Source: an uncultured Rhodospirillales bacterium (GTDB lineage Bacteria > Pseudomonadota > Alphaproteobacteria > Acetobacterales > Acetobacteraceae). From it: DNA of 64,000 bases. A program made the translations under genes and the position numbers. The DNA lies in NCBI GenBank assembly GCA_903835235.1, contig CAILMF010000054.1, positions 513,654 through 577,653 on the forward strand, in the 5' to 3' direction. Within the stretch, counting starts at the first letter, position 1, and each line of letters begins with the position of its first letter. This document shows positions 44,527-53,249 of the stretch, piece after piece. The notes under the pieces were generated by a model that did no database searches, had not been told where the DNA came from, and saw nothing but the letters and a program-made list of their open reading frames with translations.

Positions 44527-44554
44527 CCGCCCGAAGTCGCGACAGGAAGCAGCC

Positions 44555-46885
44555 ATGCCCCAGCCCCCGCCATCGGGCCCGCAGGCGTCCACGGCCAAGG
44601 CCCTGCTGGGCCAGGCGGCCGAGGCCCAGCGCGCCGGCAACCGCGCCCTCGCCATCGACCTGCTGTTCAGCGCCAAGGCCCGCGCCGCGGTCACCGGAGA
44701 GACGCTGCCGCGCAGCCTGCCCTACGACCTCGGCGTGCTGCTGTTCGAACAGCGGCGGCTGGAGGACAGCCTGGCCGAGGTTGAGGAAGGGCTGGCCCGC
44801 ACCCCCGGTCACTTCGCCCTGAACAACCTGGGCGGCATCCTGCTGAAGAACCTGGGCCGCTACCCCGAGGCGCTGAAGCTGCTGGAGGCCGCCGCCAAGG
44901 CGGAGCCGACCAACGCCGCCCCCATGGTGAACCTGGTCAATACCTACCTGCTGATCAGCGACGGCCGCCGCGCCCTGGAGGTGACCGAACGGCTCTGCCG
45001 CGTGCATGGCAAGGTCGGCGAACATCATCGCCTGCTCGGCTCCGCCCGTCGCCTGGCCGGCGACCCCGAAGGCGCCCTGGCCAGCTTCAAGCGCGCCCGG
45101 GAATTGGAGCCGCGCAACATCCGCGCCTGGGTCAACGCCGCCGGCCAACTGGACGAGCTGGGCCGCAACGATGAAGCGCTGGCGCTGCTGGCCAGTGCCC
45201 CCGCCGCCATCGCGGCGCATCAGGGCCTGGTGGAAGCGCGTGCCGCGCTGCTGCGCCGCGCCGGCCGCCATGGCGAGGTGAAGGAGATGCTGGCCGAGCT
45301 GCGCCAGCGCTTCCCGGAGCAGACCTGGATCGGCGCCGAACTCGGCCGCAGCCTGCTGGAACAGGACCGCGGCCAGGCCAATCTGCTGCTGCGCCAGGCG
45401 CTGGAAGCCGACCCCGGCAATACCGCCATCATGTGCGAGCTGATGGACAGCCTGGACCGCACCCGCGGCCCGGAGGAAGCCGCCAACATCGCCGCCGCCC
45501 ATGCGCTGGCCAGGCGCCGCATGGCGCTGGGGGGGGACCTGCTGCACGACAGCCGGACGCTCCGCAACGTGCTGCACCGGTCCGGCGACTACGCCCTGGC
45601 GGCGACGATCGGCAGCTTCGAGACGCTGGGCGATTTCTGGACCAGGACCGGGCAGGTCTCCGCGCTGCACTACCACATGGCCCAGGCCGAGACGCCGGCG
45701 CATCGCCGGCTGCTGGTGGACTACCACCGCGCCTGGGGCCGCACGGTCGACGCTGTCGCCGCGAAGAGCCCGCTGGCCCGCCCCGCCGTCCGCGGCGGCC
45801 GGGCCAAGCTGCGGGTCGGGCTGATGTCCTCGGACCTGCGCAACCACCCGGTCACCTACTTCGCCCTGCCGCTGATCGACCTGTACGACCGCGAGCGCTT
45901 CGAACTGTATTGCTACAGCTTCTACAGCGGGGCCGAGGACCCGGTGCAGGCGCATATCCGCGGCAAGGTGGACGCCTTCCGCCTGGCCCCCGGCATCGGC
46001 GACCGCGAGGCGGCGCAGATGATCGCCGATGACGACCTGGACATGCTGTTCGAACTGGGTGGCAGCACCTACATGAACAAGCTGAAGGTCATGGCCTGGC
46101 GCCCCGCGCGGCTGCAGGCCAGCTGGCTGGGCTACCCGCATTCCGCCGGGTTGGAGAGCATCGACCACATCCTGGTCGACCCGCATATCCGCCCCGCCGA
46201 CCCTGCCCTGCTGATCGAGAAGCCCTTCCTGATGGCGCGCAGCTGGGTGGTGCTGGGCCGCCTCGGCTTCGACGGCCGCACGCCGCTGGAGCCCGGCACG
46301 CCGGAGCAGCGCCAGGGCCGCATCACCTTCGGCACCATGAACAACCCCTACAAGTACAACCCGGCCTGCCTGAAGCTATGGGCCCAGGTGGTGCGCCAGG
46401 TGGAGGGCTCGCACTTCCTGTTCGTCCGGCCGGAAGCCAGCACCCAGGCCTTCCAGGCCAATATGCGCGCCGCCTTCGCGGCCGAGGGCGTGGCCCCGGA
46501 GCGGCTGGAATTCGAGGCGATCCGCGCCGCCCACCTGCCGCACTACAACCGCATCGACATCGCGCTGGACACCTTTCCGCAAACCGGCGGCACCACGACA
46601 TGCGAGGCGCTTTGGATGGGCGTGCCGACGGTGACCCTGGTGGGCGAGGCCTTCTTCGAACGGCTGAGCCATTCCAACCTGATCAATGCCGGGCTGCCCG
46701 GGCTGTCCTGCTACAGCCATGCGGCCTTCCTGCGCACGGCGGTGGAACTGGCGGCCGACCGCGAGCGCCGCGCCTTCTGGCGCCACAACCTGCGGCCGAT
46801 GATCCGCGGCAACCCGTTGGGCCGGCAGGACTGGTGGGTGGAGGACTTCCAGGACGCCGTCGTCAAGGCGGTGGAGGCCGCCTGA
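44555..46885 (+). CDS. TPR protein with O-GlcNAc-transferase-like (GT41/SPINDLY) domain
   Basis: 776 residues from the ATG at 44555, with AGGA 7-12 bases upstream. The N-terminal half (about residues 15-400) is a run of helical TPR-like repeats. The C-terminal half has the GT41 catalytic features: SSDLRNHPVTYFALPL, QASWLGYPHSAGLESIDH, FGTMNNPYKYNP, and the nucleotide-binding end DTFPQTGGTTTCEALWMGVPTVT. Eukaryotic relatives add GlcNAc to Ser/Thr. Bacterial members modify flagellins, adhesins or remain unstudied. No flagellar genes nearby. No signal peptide, so it acts in the cytoplasm. Confidence 0.88.
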   Translation: MPQPPPSGPQASTAKALLGQAAEAQRAGNRALAIDLLFSAKARAAVTGETLPRSLPYDLGVLLFEQRRLEDSLAEVEEGLARTPGHFALNNLGGILLKNLGRYPEALKLLEAAAKAEPTNAAPMVNLVNTYLLISDGRRALEVTERLCRVHGKVGEHHRLLGSARRLAGDPEGALASFKRARELEPRNIRAWVNAAGQLDELGRNDEALALLASAPAAIAAHQGLVEARAALLRRAGRHGEVKEMLAELRQRFPEQTWIGAELGRSLLEQDRGQANLLLRQALEADPGNTAIMCELMDSLDRTRGPEEAANIAAAHALARRRMALGGDLLHDSRTLRNVLHRSGDYALAATIGSFETLGDFWTRTGQVSALHYHMAQAETPAHRRLLVDYHRAWGRTVDAVAAKSPLARPAVRGGRAKLRVGLMSSDLRNHPVTYFALPLIDLYDRERFELYCYSFYSGAEDPVQAHIRGKVDAFRLAPGIGDREAAQMIADDDLDMLFELGGSTYMNKLKVMAWRPARLQASWLGYPHSAGLESIDHILVDPHIRPADPALLIEKPFLMARSWVVLGRLGFDGRTPLEPGTPEQRQGRITFGTMNNPYKYNPACLKLWAQVVRQVEGSHFLFVRPEASTQAFQANMRAAFAAEGVAPERLEFEAIRAAHLPHYNRIDIALDTFPQTGGTTTCEALWMGVPTVTLVGEAFFERLSHSNLINAGLPGLSCYSHAAFLRTAVELAADRERRAFWRHNLRPMIRGNPLGRQDWWVEDFQDAVVKAVEAA

Positions 46886-46887
46886 CC

Positions 46888-47358
46888 CTACCGGGCGGCG
46901 CCGAAGATGCGCTGTTCCACCCGGTCGCCCACGCGCAACCCCAGGCGCTCGGCGGTGCCGGCGGCCAGTTCCAACGTCGCCCGCACCGGGCCGTTGCTGG
47001 AGATGGTGGCCAGCGACTGCGGCACGGTGCGCTCGGCGATGCGGCGGATGGTGCCGTCCTGGTTGATGAACACCATGTCCAGGCTGGCGATGGTGTTGCG
47101 CATCCACATCGCGGATTCCCGCGGCGCGCCCCAGTCGAACAGCATGCCCTCGTTCGGCGGCACCGAGGGCCGGAACATCAGCCCGACCATCTGCTGTTCG
47201 CCGCTCAGCGCCATTTCCACGTTGAAGTCGTGGCGGACGTTGTCGCGGGTGACGATGGTCAGCTTTTCCATCGGCAGTTTGGGCTGCGGGCCGGTCTGGG
47301 CCAGTGCCGGCGCGGCGGCAAGGGCAAGCGGAAGGGCGAGGAGATGGCGGCGTTGCAT
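46888..47358 (-). CDS. Secreted DUF192 family protein
   Basis: 156 residues from the ATG at 47358 with a signal peptide (MQRRHLLALPLALAAAPALAQ). The DUF192 core (PF02643) follows: ALSGEQQMVGLMFRP, GMLFDWGAPRESAMWMRNT, SLDMVFI and a C-terminal LELAAGTAERLGLRVGD. Function of the family is unknown; it is a small periplasmic beta-rich domain. It is convergent with the glycosyltransferase gene (2 bases between stops) and divergent from the alpha/beta hydrolase gene. Confidence 0.85.
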   Translation of the reverse strand: MQRRHLLALPLALAAAPALAQTGPQPKLPMEKLTIVTRDNVRHDFNVEMALSGEQQMVGLMFRPSVPPNEGMLFDWGAPRESAMWMRNTIASLDMVFINQDGTIRRIAERTVPQSLATISSNGPVRATLELAAGTAERLGLRVGDRVEQRIFGAAR

Positions 47359-47403
47359 GACCGCATGTTGGCATGGCGCCGCGGCTCGCGCCATGATGCC
47401 GGC

Positions 47404-48291
47404 ATGAAGCCTTATCGCCTGGTCCGCACCGCCACGCTGGAGATTGCCGTCGAGGAAACCGGCCCGCCGGATGGCCCGGTGGCGGTGCTGCTGCACGGCT
47501 TTCCCTTCTCCCCCCGCGGCTACGACCAGGTGGTGCCGCTGCTGGCCGGCGCCGGCCAGCGGGTGCTGGTCCCCTACCTGCGCGGCTATGGCCCGACGCG
47601 CTTCCTGTCGCCGGACACGCTGCGCTCCGGCCAGCAGGCGGCGCTGGGCAAGGACCTGCTGGACCTGCTGGACGCCATGGGCATCGAACGGGCGCTGATG
47701 GGCGGCTATGACTGGGGCGGCCGCGCCGCCTGCGTGGTGGCGGCACTGTGGCCGGAACGCTGCGCCGGCCTGGCCACCTGCACCGGCTACAACATCCAGA
47801 ACATCCCGGCCGCCGTGCGCCCGGTGGCGCCGGAGCAGGAAGCCCGCTGGTGGTACCAATACTATTTTCACAGTGAACGCGGCCGTGCCGGGCTGGAAGC
47901 CAACCGCGACGCGCTGGCAAAATTGCTGTGGCGGCAATGGTCGCCGGACTGGGCCTTCTCGGACGCTGAATTCGCTGCCTCCGCGGAAGCCTTCGCCAAC
48001 TCTGATTATGTGGATGTGGTGATCCAGAGCTACCGCCATCGCTTCGGCTACGCCGCCGGCGACCCGGCGCTGGAGGCGATCGAGGCCGCGCTGGCGACCC
48101 AGCCCGACATCACCGTGCCCACCATCAACCTGCATGGCGAAACCGATGGCGTCGGCCCGCTGCCGGCCATCGACACCGCCGCCCGCCACTTCACTGGCCG
48201 TTATGAACGCCGGGTGCTGCCGAAAGTGGGCCACAACCCGCCGCAGGAAGCGCCGGCAGCCTTCGCCCGGGCCATGCTGGACCTGCGCTGA
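47404..48291 (+). CDS. Alpha/beta hydrolase
   Basis: 295 residues from the ATG at 47404 (MKPYRLVRTATLEIAVEETG). Oxyanion HGFPFS; the nucleophile position reads GGYDWGG, with Asp where esterases have Ser. An Asp nucleophile is typical of epoxide hydrolases and haloalkane dehalogenases. The late catalytic His is in VGHNPPQE, and GETDGV holds the acidic residue. The Asp nucleophile favours an epoxide-hydrolase-like enzyme over an esterase. It is followed 1 base later by the dCMP deaminase gene. Confidence 0.85.
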   Translation: MKPYRLVRTATLEIAVEETGPPDGPVAVLLHGFPFSPRGYDQVVPLLAGAGQRVLVPYLRGYGPTRFLSPDTLRSGQQAALGKDLLDLLDAMGIERALMGGYDWGGRAACVVAALWPERCAGLATCTGYNIQNIPAAVRPVAPEQEARWWYQYYFHSERGRAGLEANRDALAKLLWRQWSPDWAFSDAEFAASAEAFANSDYVDVVIQSYRHRFGYAAGDPALEAIEAALATQPDITVPTINLHGETDGVGPLPAIDTAARHFTGRYERRVLPKVGHNPPQEAPAAFARAMLDLR

Positions 48292-48292
48292 G

Positions 48293-48793
48293 ATGCCGCG
48301 CGAGGCCAAGTGGGACCAGCGCTTCCTGGACCTGGCCTTCGAGATTTCCAGTTGGAGCAAGGAATCCGGCCGCCGCGTCGGCGCCGTGGTGGTCGGGCCG
48401 GACCGCGAGATTCGCGCCACCGGCTACAATGGCCTGCCCCGCGGCGTGGACGACGCAAGGCCCGAACGCCACTCCCGCCGCAGCGGCGCCAAATACCTCT
48501 GGAGCAGCCACGCCGAGCGCAACGCCATCTACAACGCGGCGCGGGTCGGCACCGCGCTGAAGGGCTGCACCATCTACGTGCAGATGTACCCCTGCCACGA
48601 ATGCGCCAAGGCCATCATCCAGGCCGGCATCACCTGCGTGGTGACCGCCCCGCCCGACCTGGCCGACCCGCAATGGCGCGAGTCCTTCGACATCTCGGCC
48701 ACCATGTTCGCGGAGGCCGGCGTGACGGTACGCAAGCGCCCGCAGGCCCGCCCGCTGCTGCGCGGCGACTATGCCGAGCCGGAGCCTCAGTAG
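48293..48793 (+). CDS. Deoxycytidylate (dCMP) deaminase family protein
   Basis: 166 residues from the ATG at 48293. Zinc and catalytic motifs are complete: HAERNAI (His, Glu) and PCHEC (two Cys). The GYNGLPRGVDD substrate loop is characteristic of dCMP deaminase rather than cytidine or guanine deaminase. The enzyme makes dUMP for thymidylate synthesis. It starts 1 base after the hydrolase stop. The last 7 bases overlap the convergent GST gene. Confidence 0.88.
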   Translation: MPREAKWDQRFLDLAFEISSWSKESGRRVGAVVVGPDREIRATGYNGLPRGVDDARPERHSRRSGAKYLWSSHAERNAIYNAARVGTALKGCTIYVQMYPCHECAKAIIQAGITCVVTAPPDLADPQWRESFDISATMFAEAGVTVRKRPQARPLLRGDYAEPEPQ

Positions 48794-49401
48794 GCCGCCA
48801 GCATCCGCTGCACCGCCGGGCGGGCTTCCATCGCCGCCATGTGTGCCGCCAGCTTCGGGTAATCCGCCACGTCCACGCCATCGCCCTTCAGCCAGCGCGC
48901 GATGGTGTACAGGTAGCCATCGGCCACGCTGTACTGCGCGCCCAGCACCCAGGGGCCGGCCAGCAGCTCGCGCTCGATCAGCGCGGTGCAGTCGGCCATG
49001 GTCTGCGGCACCTTCCGCAGCATGTCCGCATGGCTGCTGGCCTCATCCGCCCAGCGGGCGCCGCGCCGGCCATGCGCGTGGTTCACATGCGCGGTGGCGC
49101 AGAGGTAGTTGTTGAACGCCTGCATCTTCGCCAACGCGAAGGGGTCGTCCAGCGGCGCCAACTTCGCCGCCGGATACAGCTGCGCCACGTACAGCAGCAG
49201 CGCCGGCGTTTCGGTCAGAATGCCCTGGTCCGTCGCCAGCGCGGGCACCCGGCCCTTGGGGTTCACCTTCAGGAATTCCGGCGACCGCTGCGCCTGGCTG
49301 GGGAAATCGACCTTGGCCAGCTCGAAGCTCGCGCCGGCTTCCTCCAGCGCGATATGCGTGGCCAGGGCGCAGGTGCCGGGGGCGGTATAGAGCGTGAGCA
49401 T
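48787..49401 (-). CDS. Glutathione S-transferase
   Basis: 204 residues from the ATG at 49401. An N-terminal thioredoxin-like GST domain (MLTLYTAPGTCALATHIALEE, with the beta-class Cys near residue 11), the cis-Pro GRVPAL and the glutathione-binding LTETPALLLYVA. The alpha-helical C-terminal domain has GAQYSVADGYLYT. A cytoplasmic beta-class GST involved in detoxification or redox work. It is convergent with the dCMP deaminase gene (7-base overlap). Confidence 0.88.
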   Translation of the reverse strand: MLTLYTAPGTCALATHIALEEAGASFELAKVDFPSQAQRSPEFLKVNPKGRVPALATDQGILTETPALLLYVAQLYPAAKLAPLDDPFALAKMQAFNNYLCATAHVNHAHGRRGARWADEASSHADMLRKVPQTMADCTALIERELLAGPWVLGAQYSVADGYLYTIARWLKGDGVDVADYPKLAAHMAAMEARPAVQRMLAAY

Positions 49402-49433
49402 CGGGGCGCTTCCTCTCGCGTTGTGTTGAAACG

Positions 49434-50543
49434 CTATCCCGCCAGCGCCGCGTTGCACACCCGGATCACCTCGGCGCGCACCTTGCCCGGCCTGGGCTGG
49501 TCGCGCAGCGTGGTGAACCAATGCTCCGGCGGGGTGCGCCAGGCCGCGCGTTCCAGCCGGGCGCCCAGGCCGCGCAGCACCGCCTCGGCCGCCGGCGGCA
49601 GGCGCTCCGGCACCTCGAACCCGTTCAGCGCGCCCCAGACCCCGGCCCAACAGCGCGCGACGGTCCAGGGATTGTACCCGCCGCCGCCCAGCACCACCAG
49701 GCGCGGCGCCAGCCCCCGCAGGGCCGCCGCAGCACCCCAATGGCTGTTGTTGGACAGCGCCAGCTTGGCCAGCGGGTCTTCCTCCAGCGCATCGGCGCCG
49801 CATTGCAGCATGATCGCCTGTGGCCGGCGCCGGCGGATCAGCGGCAGCACCACATGGTGCATGGCCCAGCCGAATTCGGTGTCGTTCAGCCCCTGCGGCA
49901 TCGGCAGGTTTCTGTGAGCTTGGCCCTGGTCGGCCAGCGTGCCGGTATGCGGCCAGCGCCCGGCCTCATGGATGCTGAGGGTGAACACGCGGGGGTCGTC
50001 GCGGAATGCCAGCTCCACGCCGTCGCCATGATGGGCGTCGATATCCAGGTAGAACAGGTTGTCCAGCCCTGCATCCAGCCAGGTCAGCAGGCCCAGCGCG
50101 GCGTCGTTGACATAGCAGAAGCCGCTGGCGCGGTCCGCCAGGGCGTGATGCGTGCCGCCGCCCAGCTGGTGCACCACCCCACCCTCCAGCGTCAGGCGCG
50201 CCGCCAGCATGGTCCCCCCGGCCGAGGTCGCCGGCCGCGAGAAGACTTCTGTGAATACCGGGTTGCCGTGGTTGCCGATATGGTGCCGCGCCCGGTCGGC
50301 CGCATCCACCGCCTGGGTCGCTTCGGCCCGGACCAGCGCGGCGACATAGTCGGGCGTGTGGAACCGCTGCAATTGCGCCGGCGTCGCGCGCGGGCTGTCG
50401 TGGAAGCGGTCCTCCGGCAGCCAGCCGAGCGCCCGCACCAGGTCCAGCGCCGTGGAAACCCGCGGGATCGCCAGCGGGTGCTTCGGGCCATAGCTGGAAT
50501 GGCGGTAAATCTCGGCGGCGATCAGCCGTGGCGCTGGCGGCAT
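49434..50543 (-). CDS. Histone-deacetylase-like (AcuC/acetylpolyamine amidohydrolase family) protein
   Basis: 369 residues from the ATG at 50543 (MPPAPRLIAAEIYRHSSYGPKHP). Class I deacetylase hallmarks: the catalytic His pair GGGTHHALADRASGFCYVND, the zinc ligands Asp/His in YLDIDAHHGDGVE and the third Asp in QCGADALEEDP, then GGGGYNPWTVARCW. Bacterial relatives deacetylate acetoin-linked proteins, polyamines or other amides. It stands alone, divergent from the TPP riboswitch and transporter. Substrate unknown. Confidence 0.88.
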   Translation of the reverse strand: MPPAPRLIAAEIYRHSSYGPKHPLAIPRVSTALDLVRALGWLPEDRFHDSPRATPAQLQRFHTPDYVAALVRAEATQAVDAADRARHHIGNHGNPVFTEVFSRPATSAGGTMLAARLTLEGGVVHQLGGGTHHALADRASGFCYVNDAALGLLTWLDAGLDNLFYLDIDAHHGDGVELAFRDDPRVFTLSIHEAGRWPHTGTLADQGQAHRNLPMPQGLNDTEFGWAMHHVVLPLIRRRRPQAIMLQCGADALEEDPLAKLALSNNSHWGAAAALRGLAPRLVVLGGGGYNPWTVARCWAGVWGALNGFEVPERLPPAAEAVLRGLGARLERAAWRTPPEHWFTTLRDQPRPGKVRAEVIRVCNAALAG

Positions 50544-50623
50544 GCCCCCGATATGCCTCGATTGGAGCCAGACGCAAGCGCCGCCCCCTTGCGTCCCTGG
50601 CCCACCGGCCCCATACCCCAAAC

Positions 50624-50713
50624 TGTCATCGGGGGGAGCCCATTGGGGGCTGAGAGGCGGCGGCGACGCTGCGACCCCTGGAACCTGATCCGGCTAGCAC
50701 CGGTGTAGGGAAC
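50624..50713 (+). promoter_or_regulatory. TPP riboswitch (THI element)
   Basis: Conserved core elements are in order: GGGGAGCC, GGGGGCTGAGAGG, the GACCCCTGGAACCTGATC block and the CACCGGTGTAGGGAA closing strand. These match the thiamine pyrophosphate aptamer. The 3' strand contains AGGG, which is also the Shine-Dalgarno of the transporter gene starting at 50715. High TPP should therefore block translation directly. Confidence 0.92.
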
Positions 50714-50714
50714 G

Positions 50715-51449
50715 ATGGGCGCGCCTGGGCTTCATATCCGCATTCCCGGACTGACGATCGGCACCTGGCCGGTACTGGGCGGCTTTGCGCTGGATATCGC
50801 GGGTGGCCAGACCACCGTGCTGCTCGGCTCCTCGGGCTCGGGCAAGTCTTCCCTGCTGCGCCTGGTGGCCGGGCTGCTGCCGATGCCCGCGGGCGCCAGC
50901 CTCTCCGCCACCGATTCCGGCCCGGTGCAGGGCCGCCTGGCCTGGATGGCGCAGCAGGACCTGCTGCTGCCCTGGCTTTCCCTGCTGCGCAACGTCGCCC
51001 TGGGCGACACGCTGCGCGGCCGCCAGCCGGACCTCGACCGCGCCCGCGCCATGGTGGCGGCCGTGGGCCTGGCCGGGCGCGAGGACGCCCTGCCCGCCCA
51101 ACTCTCCGGCGGCATGCGCCAACGCGCCGCCCTGGCGCGCACGCTGATGGAAGACCGCCCCTTCGTGCTGATGGACGAACCCTTCAGCGCGGTGGACGCG
51201 CCGACGCGCCATCGGCTCCAGGACCTCAGCGCCAGGCTGCTGGCCGGCCGCACCGTGCTGCTGGTGACGCATGACCCGCTGGAGGCGCTGCGCCTGGCGG
51301 ACCGTATCCTGGTGCTGGGCGGCGCCCCGGCCGTGCCGCAGGACATCGCCGTGCCGGCCGGTGCCACGCCGCGCCCGGCGCACGACCCCGCTGTGCTGAC
51401 CGCGCAGGCGGCGCTGCTGGAACACCTGGCCGCGGCGGAGGCGGCATGA
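50715..51449 (+). CDS. thiZ: ABC transporter ATP-binding protein, ThiZ-type
   Basis: 244 residues. Walker A GSSGSGKSS at residues 38-46, signature LSGGM at 130-134 and Walker B VLMDEP at 151-156, followed by the H-loop VTHDP. Subfamily of NitT/TauT/ThiZ-like importers. Assigned to thiamine-precursor uptake because of the TPP riboswitch immediately upstream and the NMT1/THI5-type receptor two genes on. It overlaps the permease gene as ATGA. The ThiZ name follows the ThiXYZ pyrimidine-precursor transporter and is inferred. Confidence 0.85.
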   Translation: MGAPGLHIRIPGLTIGTWPVLGGFALDIAGGQTTVLLGSSGSGKSSLLRLVAGLLPMPAGASLSATDSGPVQGRLAWMAQQDLLLPWLSLLRNVALGDTLRGRQPDLDRARAMVAAVGLAGREDALPAQLSGGMRQRAALARTLMEDRPFVLMDEPFSAVDAPTRHRLQDLSARLLAGRTVLLVTHDPLEALRLADRILVLGGAPAVPQDIAVPAGATPRPAHDPAVLTAQAALLEHLAAAEAA

Positions 51450-52213
51450 ACCGCGCGGCGATCCTGCGCCTGCTGGTCTCCGGCGTGGGGCTGGTAGGCA
51501 TCTGGTACCTGGTGGTCTGGGCCACGGATGCACCGCACTTCATGCTGCCCACACCGCTGCGCGTGGCGCAGACCCTGGTGCGGCAATGGGACATCATCGC
51601 CGGCCATGCGCTGGTGACACTCACAGAGATCCTGGCCGGGCTGGCCACCGGCATCGCGGTCGGGCTGGCCACCGCGCTGCTGGTGATGGCCTGGCCGCCC
51701 GGCCGGCGCTGGCTGCTGCCGGTGCTGGTCATAAGCCAGGCGGTGCCGGTCTTCGCCATCGCGCCGCTCCTCGTGCTCTGGATGGGCTTCGGCGCCGCCA
51801 GCAAGATCGCGATGGCCGCGATCATCATCTTCTTCCCGGTCACCACCGCCTTCTACGACGGCATGCGCCGCACCGAACCGGGCTGGCTGGACCTGGCCCG
51901 CACCATGGGCGCCACGCCGCGCGCGGTGTTGTGGCGGCTGCGGGTGCCGGCCGCCCTGCCGGCGCTCGCTTCCGGCCTGCGCGTTGCCACAGCCGTCGCG
52001 CCCATCGGCGCCGTTGTCGGCGAATGGGTCGGCGCCTCGTCCGGCCTCGGCTACCTGATGCTGCATGCCAATGGCCGCAGCGAAACCGACCAGATGTTCG
52101 CCGCCCTCATCGTCCTCGCGGCGATGGCGCTGGCGCTCTACTTCGCCATGGACCGCGCGCTGACCGCGCTGCTGCCGTGGCAACCCGATTCAATCACGGA
52201 GGATACCCCATGA
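51446..52213 (+). CDS. thiX: ABC transporter permease, ThiX-type
   Basis: 255 residues with about six hydrophobic segments. The permease EAA-type loop is visible as FYDGMRRTEPGWLDLARTMGATP. BPD_transp_1 family, as in SsuC/TauC/ThiX. Inner membrane. It is coupled by 4-base overlaps to both the ATPase gene upstream and the receptor gene downstream. Substrate assigned from the riboswitch and receptor type. Confidence 0.85.
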   Translation: MNRAAILRLLVSGVGLVGIWYLVVWATDAPHFMLPTPLRVAQTLVRQWDIIAGHALVTLTEILAGLATGIAVGLATALLVMAWPPGRRWLLPVLVISQAVPVFAIAPLLVLWMGFGAASKIAMAAIIIFFPVTTAFYDGMRRTEPGWLDLARTMGATPRAVLWRLRVPAALPALASGLRVATAVAPIGAVVGEWVGASSGLGYLMLHANGRSETDQMFAALIVLAAMALALYFAMDRALTALLPWQPDSITEDTP

Positions 52214-53172
52214 ACCGTCGCGACCTGCTGCTGACCGCCGGCCTGCTGCCGTTGGCAACGCCTGCCCTGGCGCAGAACGCCCGCACGCCGCTGACCCTGC
52301 TGCTGGACTGGTTCATCAATCCTGACCACGCCCCGGTCATCGTGGCGAACGAAGGCAAGTTCTTCGAGGCCGCCGGCCTCGACGTCCGCATCATCGCCCC
52401 CGCCAACCCGGCCGACCCGCCGAAGCTGGTGGCCGCCAAGCAGGGCGACATCGCCGTGAACTACCAGAAGAACCTGCCGTTGCAGGTGGACCAGGGCCTG
52501 CCGCTGGTGCGCATCGGCACGCTGGTCTCCACGCCGCTCTCCACGCTGACGGTGCTGCGCGACGGCCCGGTGAAGACCCTGGCCGACCTGCGCGGCAAGA
52601 AGATCGGCTACTCGGTGCCGGGCTTCGAGGAAATCTACGTCGGCACCATGATCGAGACCGCCGGGCTGAAGCTGACCGACGTCACCCTCATCAACGTCAA
52701 TTTCGGCCTGTCCACCGCCCTGCTCAGCGGCCGGGTGGACGCCATCATCGGCGGCTTCCGCAACTTCGAACTCAACCAGCTGGATATCGAGGGCAAGCCC
52801 GGCCGCGCCTTCTACCCGGAACAGCACGGCTTCCCCGCCTATGACGAGCTGATCTACTGCGCCCACAAGGACCGCGCGGCAGACCCGGTGATGCGCCGCT
52901 TCATCGACGCCATCGAGGCCGCCACGGCCCACCTGGCCAACAACCCCGATGCCTGCTGGGAGCTGTTCATCGCCGGCCCGCGCCGCGAACTGAACAACGA
53001 ACTGAACCGCCGCGCCTGGCGCGACACGCTGGGCCGCTTTCCGCACAGCCCGGGGGCGCTGGACCACAACCGGTATGAGCGCTTCACCCGCTTCCTTGCT
53101 GCCCGCGGCAAGCTGCGGAACGGCGTGCCGGCGCTGGCCAGCTACGCGGTGGAGCCGCCGCCGGCGCGGTAG
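52210..53172 (+). CDS. thiY: ABC transporter substrate-binding protein, ThiY/NMT1-type
   Basis: 320 residues. Signal peptide MNRRDLLLTAGLLPLATPALAQ, then an NMT1/THI5-like domain opening LTLLLDWFINPDHAPVIVA, a signature of receptors for pyrimidine precursors of thiamine (formylaminopyrimidine-type). Other segments: LVAAKQGDIAVNYQKNLP and KKIGYSVPGFEE. The last gene of the riboswitch-controlled operon, followed by a terminator hairpin at 53220-53249. Confidence 0.88.
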   Translation: MNRRDLLLTAGLLPLATPALAQNARTPLTLLLDWFINPDHAPVIVANEGKFFEAAGLDVRIIAPANPADPPKLVAAKQGDIAVNYQKNLPLQVDQGLPLVRIGTLVSTPLSTLTVLRDGPVKTLADLRGKKIGYSVPGFEEIYVGTMIETAGLKLTDVTLINVNFGLSTALLSGRVDAIIGGFRNFELNQLDIEGKPGRAFYPEQHGFPAYDELIYCAHKDRAADPVMRRFIDAIEAATAHLANNPDACWELFIAGPRRELNNELNRRAWRDTLGRFPHSPGALDHNRYERFTRFLAARGKLRNGVPALASYAVEPPPAR

Positions 53173-53219
53173 CGGAGTCGCCCGTTCGGGCGCGTGACGA
53201 CCTGATTCCTCACCTGGAG

Positions 53220-53249
53220 ATCCGTTCTGATGATTTTGTCGGAACGGAT
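53220..53249 (+). terminator. Terminator-like hairpin after the thi operon
   Basis: An 11-base-pair stem (53220-53230 and 53239-53249, one G-T pair) with an 8-base loop, 48 bases after the thiY stop. No clear T-run. Confidence 0.55.
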
